Source: MWBF01 sp040772005 | GTDB taxonomy: Bacteria; Chloroflexota; Anaerolineae; CG2-30-64-16 | DNA length: 64,000 nt | Reading direction: 5' to 3' | Assembly (NCBI GenBank): GCA_040772005.1 | Contig: JAXGYZ010000008.1 | Location: 1 to 64,000 of the forward strand | Shown here: positions 1-8,284 of the stretch, in pieces | How positions within the stretch are numbered: the stretch's first letter is position 1 | Layout of the letters: each line of letters opens with the position of its first letter | Notes under the pieces: model-generated | Seen by the model: the letters and a program-made list of their open reading frames with translations, nothing else | What the model was told of the DNA's origin: nothing | Databases searched by the model: none | Position numbers and translations under genes: made by a program

Positions 1-7
1 GTTTTTT

Positions 8-469
8 ATGCTCATCAATACCTGGCATTTCAGCTTCACCGTCTCGGATATCGAGCAATCCATCCGCTTCTATCGTGACGTCCTGGGCATGGAACTGGTC
101 CACACGCAGGAGCAGGCCAACGCGTATACGCGTAAGCTGGTCGGCTACCCCGATGCTCATCTGAAGGTCGCGCAGTTGCGCATCAAGGCCGGACCGCCCT
201 CGCGTTCGGGTCATATGCTGGAACTGGTGGAGTATGTTGCGCCGCGCGGGGAGAAGGTGGACACCCGGACGAAGAATACCGGTACGGCGCACCTGGCGTT
301 CGAGGTGGATGACATTCATGCGGAGTATGAGCGCATGGTCGACCTGGGGGTGCGTTTTCGCAGCGAGCCGGTGGCCATCGAGGCCGGCATCAACAAGGGC
401 GGCTTCACGTGCTATTTCCTTGATCCCGACGACATCACGCTGGAGATGATGCAGCCGCCGCGACGGTGA
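8..469 (+). CDS. VOC-family (glyoxalase/epimerase-like) metalloprotein
   Basis: A 153-residue single-domain protein of the vicinal oxygen chelate fold, the family of lactoylglutathione lyase and methylmalonyl-CoA epimerase. Two beta-alpha-beta-beta-beta modules are visible: residues 5-75, opening with WHFSFTVSDIEQSIRFYRDV, and 93-150, opening with GTAHLAFEVDDI. The four expected metal ligands are present: His7, a Glu in MLELVEY, a His in TAHLAF and a Glu in ITLEMM. This HEHE pattern suggests an active epimerase, lyase or dioxygenase, but the substrate cannot be read. The ATG lies 7 bases from the window edge, so any upstream partner or Shine-Dalgarno is out of view. Its stop codon lies inside an intergenic tandem repeat. 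It converges on the PAC2 gene. Confidence 0.85.
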   Translation: MLINTWHFSFTVSDIEQSIRFYRDVLGMELVHTQEQANAYTRKLVGYPDAHLKVAQLRIKAGPPSRSGHMLELVEYVAPRGEKVDTRTKNTGTAHLAFEVDDIHAEYERMVDLGVRFRSEPVAIEAGINKGGFTCYFLDPDDITLEMMQPPRR

Positions 470-640
470 CAAGGTGAACAGGTGAACAGGTGAACAGGCG
501 AACAGGTGAAGGGGTGACCGAGTGCATTCTGGAGTCGAGGCTTCAGCCGGTTGGGTCATGGGCCGGCGTTCACGGTGATACCGGCTAAAGCCTCGACTCC
601 AATTTCACCTCTTCACCTCTTCACCTTGTCACCCTGTTAC
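465..640. repeat. GTGAACAG/CACCTCTT tandem repeats between convergent genes
   Basis: About seven imperfect copies of an octamer like GTGAACAG run from 465 to about 517. Complementary units (CACCTCTT, CACCTTGT) run from about 605 to 640. The two arms could pair around the central hairpin at 531-600. The arms include the stop codons of both flanking genes. Unit length is too short, and spacers are absent, for a CRISPR. Confidence 0.7.
531..600. terminator. Long hairpin, probable bidirectional terminator
   Basis: A 20-bp stem (531-550 with 581-600, one mismatch) encloses a 30-base loop midway between convergent genes. The arms begin GGAGTCGAGGCTT and end AAGCCTCGACTCC. There is no long T-tract, so intrinsic termination is inferred from position and stem strength only. 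Confidence 0.5.
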
Positions 641-1563
641 GGTTCGTCGTCCAGGTGGCCGAGGATGTCATCCAGTTCGGTTTCCCACATGCTGTCGAGC
701 TGCATGAAGGGCAGTTCGGTGTAGTCCTCGGCCAGGCTCGCCAGGTGCTCTTTCATCTTGAGCTGCGGCATCTTGCCATCCAGCTCACGCAACTTGGCTG
801 CGAATTCCTCCGTCAGCTCGTCTCCCTTGTTTTCCAGGTCTGACAGGTCGATCCACAGGCCAAACATATGATTCACGCGGCGCATGATCTCGAACCATGC
901 GCGATAGTCGGTCTCGATGCGAATGCCTTCCAGCTTCTGCGAAAGCTGTGAGAGGTCATAGGCCGGCACAAAGCTGTAGAAGGAGAGCAGTTCGATGCCT
1001 TCGGCCTCCGCCTGGTCCACGAGGTAGCTGCCGATGGTCACGCCTCCCTCGTAGCTGGAGAATTTGACCGCGTAGTTCTCCAATTCCGCCTTCATGTGCG
1101 GGAGGCTGTAGATGGCGTGAATCTCGCGCACCTTATCGAAGGGCATGGGGGCATAGACGCCGCCGAGCGCCACGACCCGCCGGACACCCAGCTTCTTGAC
1201 CATCCCGAAGAAGGCTTCCGCATACCGCTCGATATCTAGATGCGGTTCATCACCCACGAAGATCACCAGTCCGCGGTCGCCGCTCTCGGTGTAGTAGAAC
1301 CGGTTCGTATGTTTGGTCAGGCTTTCGCGGTGGCCCTCCACTAGCTTGATCTCCGGGCGCAGAAAGTGGTGCGTGCCCGGCACCTGAAAGAGGTAGCAAC
1401 CGCCGACGTTCAGCTCACCGATGAGGCGCGCGCCGGTCCTGTCAACGAGGTATTCGGGCAGGCCGGAGGAGATGTTGCCGGCATCAGCCCATTGTTGCCA
1501 GCCCGCCAGCAGATACAGCTCGCGGGCGGCCGGTTGTTCACGGAGTTTGAATAATTCGCTCAT
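637..1563 (-). CDS. PAC2 family protein
   Basis: A 308-residue protein of the PAC2 (proteasome assembly chaperone 2-like) family, common in Actinobacteria, Chloroflexota and archaea. Its exact job in bacteria is unknown. Family features include the N-terminal segment LLAGWQQWADAGN, a hydrophobic core with VIFVGDEPHLD and a Rossmann-like VRRVVALGGVYAPMPF. A Glu/Asp-rich helical C-terminus follows. I choose the ATG at 1563 because it has an AGGTGA Shine-Dalgarno 5 bases away; a GTG at 1572 is in frame but has none. It appears monocistronic, with its own promoter at 1619-1646. It is not obviously linked to the sugar genes. Confidence 0.8.
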   Translation of the reverse strand: MSELFKLREQPAARELYLLAGWQQWADAGNISSGLPEYLVDRTGARLIGELNVGGCYLFQVPGTHHFLRPEIKLVEGHRESLTKHTNRFYYTESGDRGLVIFVGDEPHLDIERYAEAFFGMVKKLGVRRVVALGGVYAPMPFDKVREIHAIYSLPHMKAELENYAVKFSSYEGGVTIGSYLVDQAEAEGIELLSFYSFVPAYDLSQLSQKLEGIRIETDYRAWFEIMRRVNHMFGLWIDLSDLENKGDELTEEFAAKLRELDGKMPQLKMKEHLASLAEDYTELPFMQLDSMWETELDDILGHLDDEP

Positions 1564-1618
1564 GGCAGTCACCTATCAATCAGCATCATGCCCGGACCTT
1601 GAGGTCCGAGCACGATTC

Positions 1619-1646
1619 ATTATACCCGATATCGGGCTTTTAGCAA
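1619..1646 (-). promoter_or_regulatory. Promoter of the PAC2 gene with internal palindrome
   Basis: On the minus strand, TTGCTA (1641-1646), a 16-bp spacer and a perfect TATAAT (1619-1624) precede the gene. The spacer holds a perfect 12-bp palindrome, CCCGATATCGGG (1625-1636), well placed to be a repressor site. The leader then contains a 6-bp-stem hairpin (1593-1608, CGGACC/GGTCCG). Confidence 0.6.
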
Positions 1647-1726
1647 GGTGACATAACGGTGAGCCTGCTGCTCCTCAGAGGCTTTCTGTAGATGAACCAC
1701 CACTGACAGTCTGAGTTGCCCCCGGC

Positions 1727-3124
1727 TCAGAGCTTTTCTCCCTGGTCGAGCTGCCCGCAGGTGAACGCGTTATAGAGCGGATCGGGTATTTGCCGGAGCC
1801 AGGCGGCCAATTGAGTGCGGAGCCGCGCGAGCTCACCTGCCGCGGCAGAGGAGGCAATGAGATTGTGTAACTCGCCCGGATCGGTCCTGAGGTCGTACAG
1901 CTCGTCCTCCGCAGTCGGGTTCCAGATGTACTTCCAATAGCGGTCGCGCACCATGCGCTGGCTGTACATACCGAATTGATTGCCGAAATAACAGCCAAAG
2001 GCATACTCCCGGTCGCCCGGCGCGCCGCGGAGCAGGGGCACGAGATCCTGGCCCGCCATGCCTGCCGGGACGGACACCCCGGCCAGCCTGCAGAAAGTGC
2101 GAGCCAGGTCAGGGCCGGTCGTCACGAACGCATCGCAGGTTGTACCTGCGCCGGCCGCGCCGTCTGCCGCAAGCCGTGGCCAGCGCACGATGAGGGGCAC
2201 GCGCATCACGTCGTCGTACATGACATAATGCTTATCCACCATCCCGTGCCCGCCGCAGAGGTCGCCGTGATCGCTCGTGTAGATCACCACGGTGTCATCG
2301 GCCAGGCCCAGCGCGTCCAACTGTGCGAGGAGCCGTCCGACCTGCGCGTCGAGCAGCGTGATCTCGCCGAGGTAGCGGGCCACGGTGGGCGCCCACTGAT
2401 CCCAGGTCCAGCCCTCTACGCCCCAGTTGACCCGCTGCTGTCGCTGGATGTACGGTTTGCCGGCCAGCGGGTCGCTGAAACTCGGCCAGGGCGGCACCTG
2501 GGCGGGCGGGTAGAGTGAGGCATAGGGCTCGGGAATCACATTGGGCAGGTGCGGCTCGCTCGGTGACCACATGATGAAAAAGGGCTGGCCCCGGTCGCGG
2601 GCCTTCTGCAGCAGCGTCAGGGCCTGACCGGCGGTCCACGCCAACCGGGATTGGCCGGCGGAGATGGCAGGATCAGTCTCGCCGAAGAACCCGTTGCGCC
2701 TCGGCAGCGGCGGCAGGCCCTGCGCCTCGCGCCACCGGGCATAGCCGCTCTCGGAGATGTACTCGTCGAAGCCGTGATCGAGCGGGCCGCCCTCTGTGCC
2801 TGCGTGCCATTTGCCCGCACAGGCGACATAGTAGCCTGCATCGCGCAGGCTGCGCGGAAACACGGGCAATCCCGTCCGCATCGGGCGGTAGGCTTCGGCC
2901 ATCTCGGTGAAGAGGACGCCGTGCTGCACGGGCCACAGGCCGGTGATGAGCGACGCGCGGGCCGGGCAACAAACGGCAATCGGCGTGAACGCGTGGCTGA
3001 AATTGACGCCTTCGTGCGCCAGGCGGTCGAGGTGGGGTGTCTGCACGAGAGGATGCCCGTTCGCGCCGAGGCAGTCGTAGCGGTGTTGGTCTACGAGGAT
3101 GAGCAGAATATTGGGTGAAGACAT
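1727..3124 (-). CDS. Type I sulfatase (cytoplasmic type)
   Basis: A 465-residue arylsulfatase/alkaline-phosphatase-superfamily enzyme expected to hydrolyse a sulfate ester. The signature CCPARASLITG gives the C-x-P-x-R motif with Cys52, which must be converted to formylglycine. Metal ligands are suggested by Asp12 (VDQH) and by the YTSDHGD segment. GKWHAG and the C-terminal RYWKYIWN/LYDLRTDPGE blocks are typical of sulfatases acting on sugars. No signal peptide is seen, so it should act inside the cell. It is the last gene of the ABC operon, 12 bases after a permease gene, which suggests a sulfated sugar is imported and then desulfated. The maturation enzyme is not in the window. Confidence 0.88.
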   Translation of the reverse strand: MSSPNILLILVDQHRYDCLGANGHPLVQTPHLDRLAHEGVNFSHAFTPIAVCCPARASLITGLWPVQHGVLFTEMAEAYRPMRTGLPVFPRSLRDAGYYVACAGKWHAGTEGGPLDHGFDEYISESGYARWREAQGLPPLPRRNGFFGETDPAISAGQSRLAWTAGQALTLLQKARDRGQPFFIMWSPSEPHLPNVIPEPYASLYPPAQVPPWPSFSDPLAGKPYIQRQQRVNWGVEGWTWDQWAPTVARYLGEITLLDAQVGRLLAQLDALGLADDTVVIYTSDHGDLCGGHGMVDKHYVMYDDVMRVPLIVRWPRLAADGAAGAGTTCDAFVTTGPDLARTFCRLAGVSVPAGMAGQDLVPLLRGAPGDREYAFGCYFGNQFGMYSQRMVRDRYWKYIWNPTAEDELYDLRTDPGELHNLIASSAAAGELARLRTQLAAWLRQIPDPLYNAFTCGQLDQGEKL

Positions 3125-3136
3125 AGGCCCCGTCTG

Positions 3137-4024
3137 TCAGGCTTTCAGGCCGCCGGCTGTGATGCCCTGTACATATTGCTTCATGCCGAGCGAGAAGATG
3201 ACGATGAGCGGCACCGACGCCAGGATATAGGCTGCCATCTGCGGGCCGATATCGGTGATGCCGATTTCCGAGGTGAACTGGGTGAGTGCGACAGCCACCA
3301 CCTGCCGCGACGGGCTGGAGATGACCACCAGGGGCCACATGAACTGGTTATAGGTGGTGACCAGGCGCACGACGGCCACGGTGACCAGGATGGGAATCGA
3401 GAGGGGCACGGCGATGCGGATGAACGAGGCAAACTCCGATGCGCCGTCAATGCGCGCGGCGTCGAAGAATTCCTCCGGCAGCGTGGCGAAGAAGCTCCGG
3501 CAGAGCAGCAGCGCGAAGACCTGGCCGCCCGACATCCACGGCAGGATCAGCGCCCAGTAGGTATTCTGCATGTTGAAGTTGTAAATCAGGACGTAAGCCG
3601 GGATCAGGGTGAGGATCGGCGGGATCATCAGCAGGGCCAGGATGGCCGTGTAGATGAACTCCTTACCGGGAAACCGGCGGCGGGCGAATGCGTAGCCGGC
3701 CATGCTGGCGAAGAGCAGCGTGCCCGCAGTGGAACTGACCGTGGTGATGATGGAGTTGAACATGGGCCGGACGATCACCTGGAGCGCAGTCGAGAAGTTG
3801 GCCCAACGGACCGGATTGGGCAGCGCCCAGAAGCGCCCGTAGATCTGCCCGTTATCCTTCAGCGAGAGGATCACCAGGTAGATGAGAGGCGCGAAGGTGA
3901 GCGCGAGCAGCAGGATCAGGATGGCATAGATGAGACCCTGCGAGGCGACGCTGTGCAGGCGGTGCCTGCTGTCCTCGCGGGCGTGCCGGGCCGCGTCCGT
4001 CGTGGGTGCCAGTGTGGTGTCCAT
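3137..4024 (-). CDS. Carbohydrate ABC transporter permease (MalG-type)
   Basis: A 295-residue inner-membrane permease with six predicted helices, beginning about residue 30 (GLIYAILILLLALTFAPLIY). The cytoplasmic EAA loop that contacts the ATPase is EEFFDAARIDGASEFASFIR. It should pair with the propeller-permease fusion encoded just upstream and with the receptor at 6180-7943. No ATPase is encoded in this operon; the MsmK/UgpC-type ATPase at 59719-60939 is a candidate partner. The start has an AGAGGAA Shine-Dalgarno. Confidence 0.88.
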   Translation of the reverse strand: MDTTLAPTTDAARHAREDSRHRLHSVASQGLIYAILILLLALTFAPLIYLVILSLKDNGQIYGRFWALPNPVRWANFSTALQVIVRPMFNSIITTVSSTAGTLLFASMAGYAFARRRFPGKEFIYTAILALLMIPPILTLIPAYVLIYNFNMQNTYWALILPWMSGGQVFALLLCRSFFATLPEEFFDAARIDGASEFASFIRIAVPLSIPILVTVAVVRLVTTYNQFMWPLVVISSPSRQVVAVALTQFTSEIGITDIGPQMAAYILASVPLIVIFSLGMKQYVQGITAGGLKA

Positions 4025-4062
4025 CGTCTACATTTCCTCTATGGCGCTGCGGCGCAAGGCCG

Positions 4063-6084
4063 CTACGCCTCGTATTCGGTCGAGGAACGCACGAATCGCA
4101 TATTCACGATCGTGCCTGCCATGATGATGACGAACAGGACCATGCCGATGGCCGAAGCCACCCCCATCTTGTGCATCCGCATGGCCTGGTAATAGAGCTC
4201 GAGCGCGGGCGTATAGGTGGCCGATCCCGGCCCACCGCCCGTAGTCAGGTAGACAAGCTCAAAGGTCTGCACCGCGTTGATGAAATTCAGGATCAGGAGC
4301 AGCTTGATCTGGCCGATCAACATCGGCAGGTCGATGTGCAGGAAGCGGCGAAAGCCCGACGCACCGTCGACTTTGGACGCATCGAAAATCTCCTCGGAGA
4401 TGGCGATGAGGCCGCCGTAGAAGACCAGCAACGCGAAGGCACTGACCCACGGGAAGCCGATGAAGATGATCGAGCCCAGCGCAAGTCTCTCGTCGCCGTA
4501 CCAGGTGCGCGTCCAGTCCGCCCTCCCCAACGCGATGAGCGTCTGGTTGAACAACCCGATGGTCGGATCATACATGTTATTCCAAAGCAGAATTTCGACG
4601 ACCAGGGGCAGGATCAGGGGGACAATAAAGAGGGTGCGCAGCCAGTAACGCGCCCTGTTGTGCCGGATCGCAAAGATCAGCTCCGCGACCAGCAGCGGCA
4701 TGGTGAGCGTCTTAAGAATCGCGACGATGACGAGGACAACGGTGTTGCGGAAGCTCGACAGGAAAAACCGGTCGGTGAGCAAGAATTCGAAATTCGCCAG
4801 CCCAACCCATTCGGTGCGCGCGCCGGGGCTCCATTCCGTGAAGGCATGGAACAGGCCGGAGAACGCAGGGTAGTAGTTGAACACCAGCAACAGCGCAAGC
4901 GTCGGGAAGATCATGAGGTAGGCGATACGCTCGCGCCACATGGACCGCAGCAACCCGCGCGGGCGGGCCGTGCCCTGGCGCCAGACGTGCCGGCCGGCGG
5001 GCGTGCCCCGGAAATAGGCGACCGCCGCAGCGATGATTACGATGCTGCTCGCCAACACGATGCCGTTGATGAGCCGGCTGCGTGCCTGGGCTTGCGTGTG
5101 GCTGGCCTCCGCCGCATGTCGATCGGTCAATACCGCACGGTTATTCGCGCCGCCTATGACGAGCACAGCACCGTCGCCCGAGATGGCCGTTGCCAGCACC
5201 TCGCTCTGCATCGAAAAGGCCTGGATGAGCTTGCCGTCACCGTCGAGCAGGTAGGCCTTTTTGTCGCGTGACCCCGCCAGGATGGTCCCAGCGTCTGCTG
5301 TCATGGCAACGCTGGTGACGTTCCCTCCGGCTTTGTACTGCCAGACGACTTTCCCGTTGCTGCCGTCGAGCAGGCTCACCAGCCCATCGCTGGTGCCAGC
5401 TACGATCCAGCGGCCGTTGGCTGTGACTGCGAGAGACTGCACATCGTAGTCCAGCCGGCTGCTCAGGAGCGTACCGCCGTCCCGGTTATAGATGGTGACA
5501 TAGCCGTCGTCCGAGCCGATGACGACGCGGGCCCGCTCGCCCGTTCCGTAGATGGCGACCGCCCGGACGTCGATTCCCAGCACTTCCCGCCAGAGCAGAT
5601 TGCCTGAGCCATCCAGTACGTAGAAGCTGCGGTCATCCGACGTGGCGGTCACGAGGGAGCCGTCTTCTGCGACCGCCGCGTTGTTCATGGCCTGGTTCGC
5701 GCGGTACTGCCACTGCGTTGCGCCGCCCGCATCCAGCAGGTAGACGTTTCGGTCCTCGGATGCGATGACCGTCCAGGTCCCGTCGGCCGTGGTGTCCGCA
5801 CCGAGAATGCTGTTCGCCGCAGTGAACTCCCAAAGCGGCTGGCCCGTGGAGTCCACCACGCGTACGATGTTGTCTCGCGAACCGATAACGATGCGACTGC
5901 CGTCGGCTGTCACTGCCGCGGCCTGGACCCAGCCGCCGGTCGCGACTTCTGTGGAAATCCCGCCCATCTGGGCGGATGCCGGCGCCGCTGCGAGGGAAGC
6001 GACGAGCGTAACGCCCAGCAGCAGGCCTGTGAGGAACAGCAATGTCCGCCGCCAATGCGGGAATATCTTCATCAGTGACACCAT
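4063..6084 (-). CDS. Beta-propeller-ABC permease fusion protein
   Basis: A 673-residue two-part protein. Residues 1-38 look like a signal peptide ending ASA. Residues about 42-322 contain seven repeats of roughly 40 residues with PQQ/WD40-like blades (for example SRIVIGSRDNIVRVVDSTG and AGTILAGSRDKKAYLLDGDG), so a complete seven-bladed propeller is plausible. A single helix at about 339-359 leads to a basic linker. From residue 382 a MalF-type permease follows with six helices and the EAA loop EEIFDASKVDGASGFRRFL near residue 554. The topology is consistent: propeller outside, permease termini inside. Permeases of this family are usually about 290-320 residues. The reading frame is continuous, and both flanking genes are transporter partners. 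The exact start (6084 or 6072) is unsure because no Shine-Dalgarno is clear. Confidence 0.85.
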   Translation of the reverse strand: MVSLMKIFPHWRRTLLFLTGLLLGVTLVASLAAAPASAQMGGISTEVATGGWVQAAAVTADGSRIVIGSRDNIVRVVDSTGQPLWEFTAANSILGADTTADGTWTVIASEDRNVYLLDAGGATQWQYRANQAMNNAAVAEDGSLVTATSDDRSFYVLDGSGNLLWREVLGIDVRAVAIYGTGERARVVIGSDDGYVTIYNRDGGTLLSSRLDYDVQSLAVTANGRWIVAGTSDGLVSLLDGSNGKVVWQYKAGGNVTSVAMTADAGTILAGSRDKKAYLLDGDGKLIQAFSMQSEVLATAISGDGAVLVIGGANNRAVLTDRHAAEASHTQAQARSRLINGIVLASSIVIIAAAVAYFRGTPAGRHVWRQGTARPRGLLRSMWRERIAYLMIFPTLALLLVFNYYPAFSGLFHAFTEWSPGARTEWVGLANFEFLLTDRFFLSSFRNTVVLVIVAILKTLTMPLLVAELIFAIRHNRARYWLRTLFIVPLILPLVVEILLWNNMYDPTIGLFNQTLIALGRADWTRTWYGDERLALGSIIFIGFPWVSAFALLVFYGGLIAISEEIFDASKVDGASGFRRFLHIDLPMLIGQIKLLLILNFINAVQTFELVYLTTGGGPGSATYTPALELYYQAMRMHKMGVASAIGMVLFVIIMAGTIVNMRFVRSSTEYEA

Positions 6085-6104
6085 GCTATGTCAGGATGTT
6101 AGCG

Positions 6105-6167
6105 GACAGAAGCGACAAGCGGATGCTGCCGGTGGGTTGCACCGCGCATCCACTTATCGCTTCTGTC
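6105..6167. repeat. Long hairpin between receptor and permease genes
   Basis: An 11-bp perfect stem (GACAGAAGCGA at 6105-6115 with TCGCTTCTGTC at 6157-6167) is extended inward by further paired blocks broken by two C-A mismatches. It lies in the 95-base gap after the receptor gene and before the fusion permease on the transcribed minus strand. It may stabilise receptor mRNA or partly block read-through. Confidence 0.7.
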
Positions 6168-6179
6168 GGTTGCAGACGC

Positions 6180-7943
6180 TCAGTACGGCCCGCCGCCCAC
6201 CCAGTTCGGCGGGCGTTTCTCCGGGTGATCGAGGTCCTCGGGCGTCATGTTCAGGTATTCCAGCAGGCCATCCCAGTTATCCTCGAGCAGCTTCTGATAC
6301 CGGGTGGCAAACTCCTCAGATGTCAGCTTGTCGTTGAAGAAATCCTGGACCATGATGGCCCAATCGCGCTTGGTCGGCTCGTAGAAGTAGAAGCCGCGCG
6401 CTACCTTATCGGCCGGCGCGCCCGGTTTCTCGTAGTTGCCGATGAAGGTCTGGTTGGCGAAGATGTTCGCCCACTTGGCCGGCAGTTCGACGCCTTTGAT
6501 GATCGTCGGGCCCTGGATGCCGCCCTGGAGGTTTTGTTCATCCAGCTTGTTGTCAAGGTAGATGCTCATCCCCTCGGGGCTGGTCCAGAACATTACGAAG
6601 TCCACTTCGAGGTCGTTCTGGGCGCGGTCCTTCTTGGGCAGCGCCAGATAGCCGGCAGGCAGTTCGTTGGCGCGCGCCTTCGCCTGCACGCAGGGGCCTT
6701 CCATCGTGGGGAAGGCAAAGGTGCCGAACTCGAACTCGACTGCGGCCTTGGCAGCGTCCTCGGTGACTGCGGTCTGATCCTCATAGACGCCTTCGGCCAG
6801 GGCCTTGATGTCTTTGGAGAACTGCGTATAGACAGCACCGGTCCACAGGCGCGTGGCGGCCCGCTGGGTTAGGAAGAGCGGGTACGTGTCGCTGATGCCC
6901 ATCCAGCCCTCCGGCACAAAACCGTTGGCGGTTTTGAAGATGCGACCGAGGTTGTCCATCATCTCGGCAGTGCATTCGTTGTCGAAGCGGATGGCGCCAT
7001 CGCGCAGCGCCACGAGATGCCGCACGACGTTGATAGAGACCTGGTCCTGGTCATCGTTGCGCGGGTCGGTCGGATCATACTGCCACTTGGAATCGATCTC
7101 CTCGCGATAGCACCAGTCCCCCGGCTGGCACTGCACGAGCTTGATATCGGAGCGGCGATACTGATCCATGGCGGAGCGCATGACCCAGGGCAGCTTGCCG
7201 CCACCCCAGATGCGGTCCACCATACCTTCCTGCGCGATACAGATATAGCCGGCAGCTTTGATTTTTTCACACCACTCCACGAACTGATCCCACGTCGGCT
7301 GGGCGGGCACATCGGTGATGCCGGCCTTCGCGAAGATCTCCTTGTTGTAGACCCAGAAAGTCTGGTTCGACATATAGGGCAGATAGTAGAGCTCGCCGGT
7401 GGTGGTGTCGCGCGTCAGATTGAGCGCCCACGTTTCGAAGCCGTCTTCCCACTTCTCCCCGGTATATGGATTGACTTTGTTCAGGTAGGGCGCCCAGTTG
7501 AGGATGCGGCCTTCCTGGATGAGGTCGAGAAAGTGGGGATTCTCGAGGATCGAGACACGCGGGGTGCCTGCGGCGAATTGGGTGCGCACCCATTGGAGGT
7601 AGGTATCCTCACCGCCGGGCGCCTTAAGTTCGACCAGCACCTTCACCTTCGGGTGTTTGGCCATGTAGGCATCCGCGAGGGCCTGATAGGTCTGGACATC
7701 GGAGGATTGGATGCTGATGACAATCTCGCCTTGCAGTTCCTGACTGGCAGTCTCTTCTTCCACCTGGATTTCGACAACCTCTTCGGCGGCCGGTTCTGCG
7801 GCAGCAGGTTCAGGTGCCGCCGGCTCGGCGGCCTGTGCCGGTTCTGCCGCCGGCGCGGCCGGCGCAGGTGCGACCGGTGCACAGGCAGAGAGGAGCAGGG
7901 ACAAGACAAGGCTGAGGACGATGAGTGTCGGTATGCGTTTCAT
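6180..7943 (-). CDS. ABC transporter substrate-binding lipoprotein (family 1)
   Basis: A 587-residue extracellular solute-binding protein. The N-terminus is a lipoprotein signal with lipobox LLSAC (Cys20 lipidated), followed by a 40-residue Ala/Pro/Glu linker. The binding domain begins near residue 70 (LQGEIVISIQSSDVQTY). It is larger than most family 1 receptors (about 400-450 residues), which may reflect a large ligand. The start has an AAAAGGAGG Shine-Dalgarno. It is the first gene of a four-gene operon with two permeases and a sulfatase, so the ligand may be a sulfated oligosaccharide; that is inference. Confidence 0.88.
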   Translation of the reverse strand: MKRIPTLIVLSLVLSLLLSACAPVAPAPAAPAAEPAQAAEPAAPEPAAAEPAAEEVVEIQVEEETASQELQGEIVISIQSSDVQTYQALADAYMAKHPKVKVLVELKAPGGEDTYLQWVRTQFAAGTPRVSILENPHFLDLIQEGRILNWAPYLNKVNPYTGEKWEDGFETWALNLTRDTTTGELYYLPYMSNQTFWVYNKEIFAKAGITDVPAQPTWDQFVEWCEKIKAAGYICIAQEGMVDRIWGGGKLPWVMRSAMDQYRRSDIKLVQCQPGDWCYREEIDSKWQYDPTDPRNDDQDQVSINVVRHLVALRDGAIRFDNECTAEMMDNLGRIFKTANGFVPEGWMGISDTYPLFLTQRAATRLWTGAVYTQFSKDIKALAEGVYEDQTAVTEDAAKAAVEFEFGTFAFPTMEGPCVQAKARANELPAGYLALPKKDRAQNDLEVDFVMFWTSPEGMSIYLDNKLDEQNLQGGIQGPTIIKGVELPAKWANIFANQTFIGNYEKPGAPADKVARGFYFYEPTKRDWAIMVQDFFNDKLTSEEFATRYQKLLEDNWDGLLEYLNMTPEDLDHPEKRPPNWVGGGPY

Positions 7944-8284
7944 GCTATGTGCCTCCTTTTCCCGGGACAGAGGATGTGAGCATCATCATCGGAACGAAAC
8001 AGCCGGCTAGTCCAGTCAATCTCACCTCTTGCTTGCACGGAGCAACGCCCGGCGTGGGCAGATCGGCGGAACACAGTCGCGGGGGAGGCCGACCGTGTTC
8101 TGAGGGAAGTTGATAATGAACGTACCGACATTGCCAATATACCACAGACATCCGAGTCGGGGAAACTCGGAACCAGACCCAAAAGGCGCCTTGGGACTGA
8201 TGGTTACGCAGTTGGCGCCAATCCGTCCCAAGGTGCCGTATGAGCTGGGGGGCAGTGATTCTATCTGCGATACATTCTGATTTG
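7944..8284. other. 341-bp intergenic region with inverted repeats
   Basis: No gene is seen. It holds a 7-bp hairpin (8151-8171, TCCGAGT/ACTCGGA) and a 13-bp inverted repeat (8185-8197 with 8225-8237, GGCGCCTTGGGAC, one G-T pair). The loop of the second contains a perfect palindrome, TTGGCGCCAA (8212-8221). The large hairpin lies just past the stop of the UroD-like gene at 8285 and may end that operon. A weak minus-strand promoter for the receptor gene (TTGGCA, 16 bp, TATCAA) can be drawn inside about 8110-8137, but I am not confident of it. Confidence 0.5.

Noticed and set aside
1625..1640. Intrinsic terminator (palindrome followed by CTTTT on the plus strand)
   Set aside because: It sits between the -35 and -10 of a good minus-strand promoter, the stem has no loop, and no plus-strand gene ends there.
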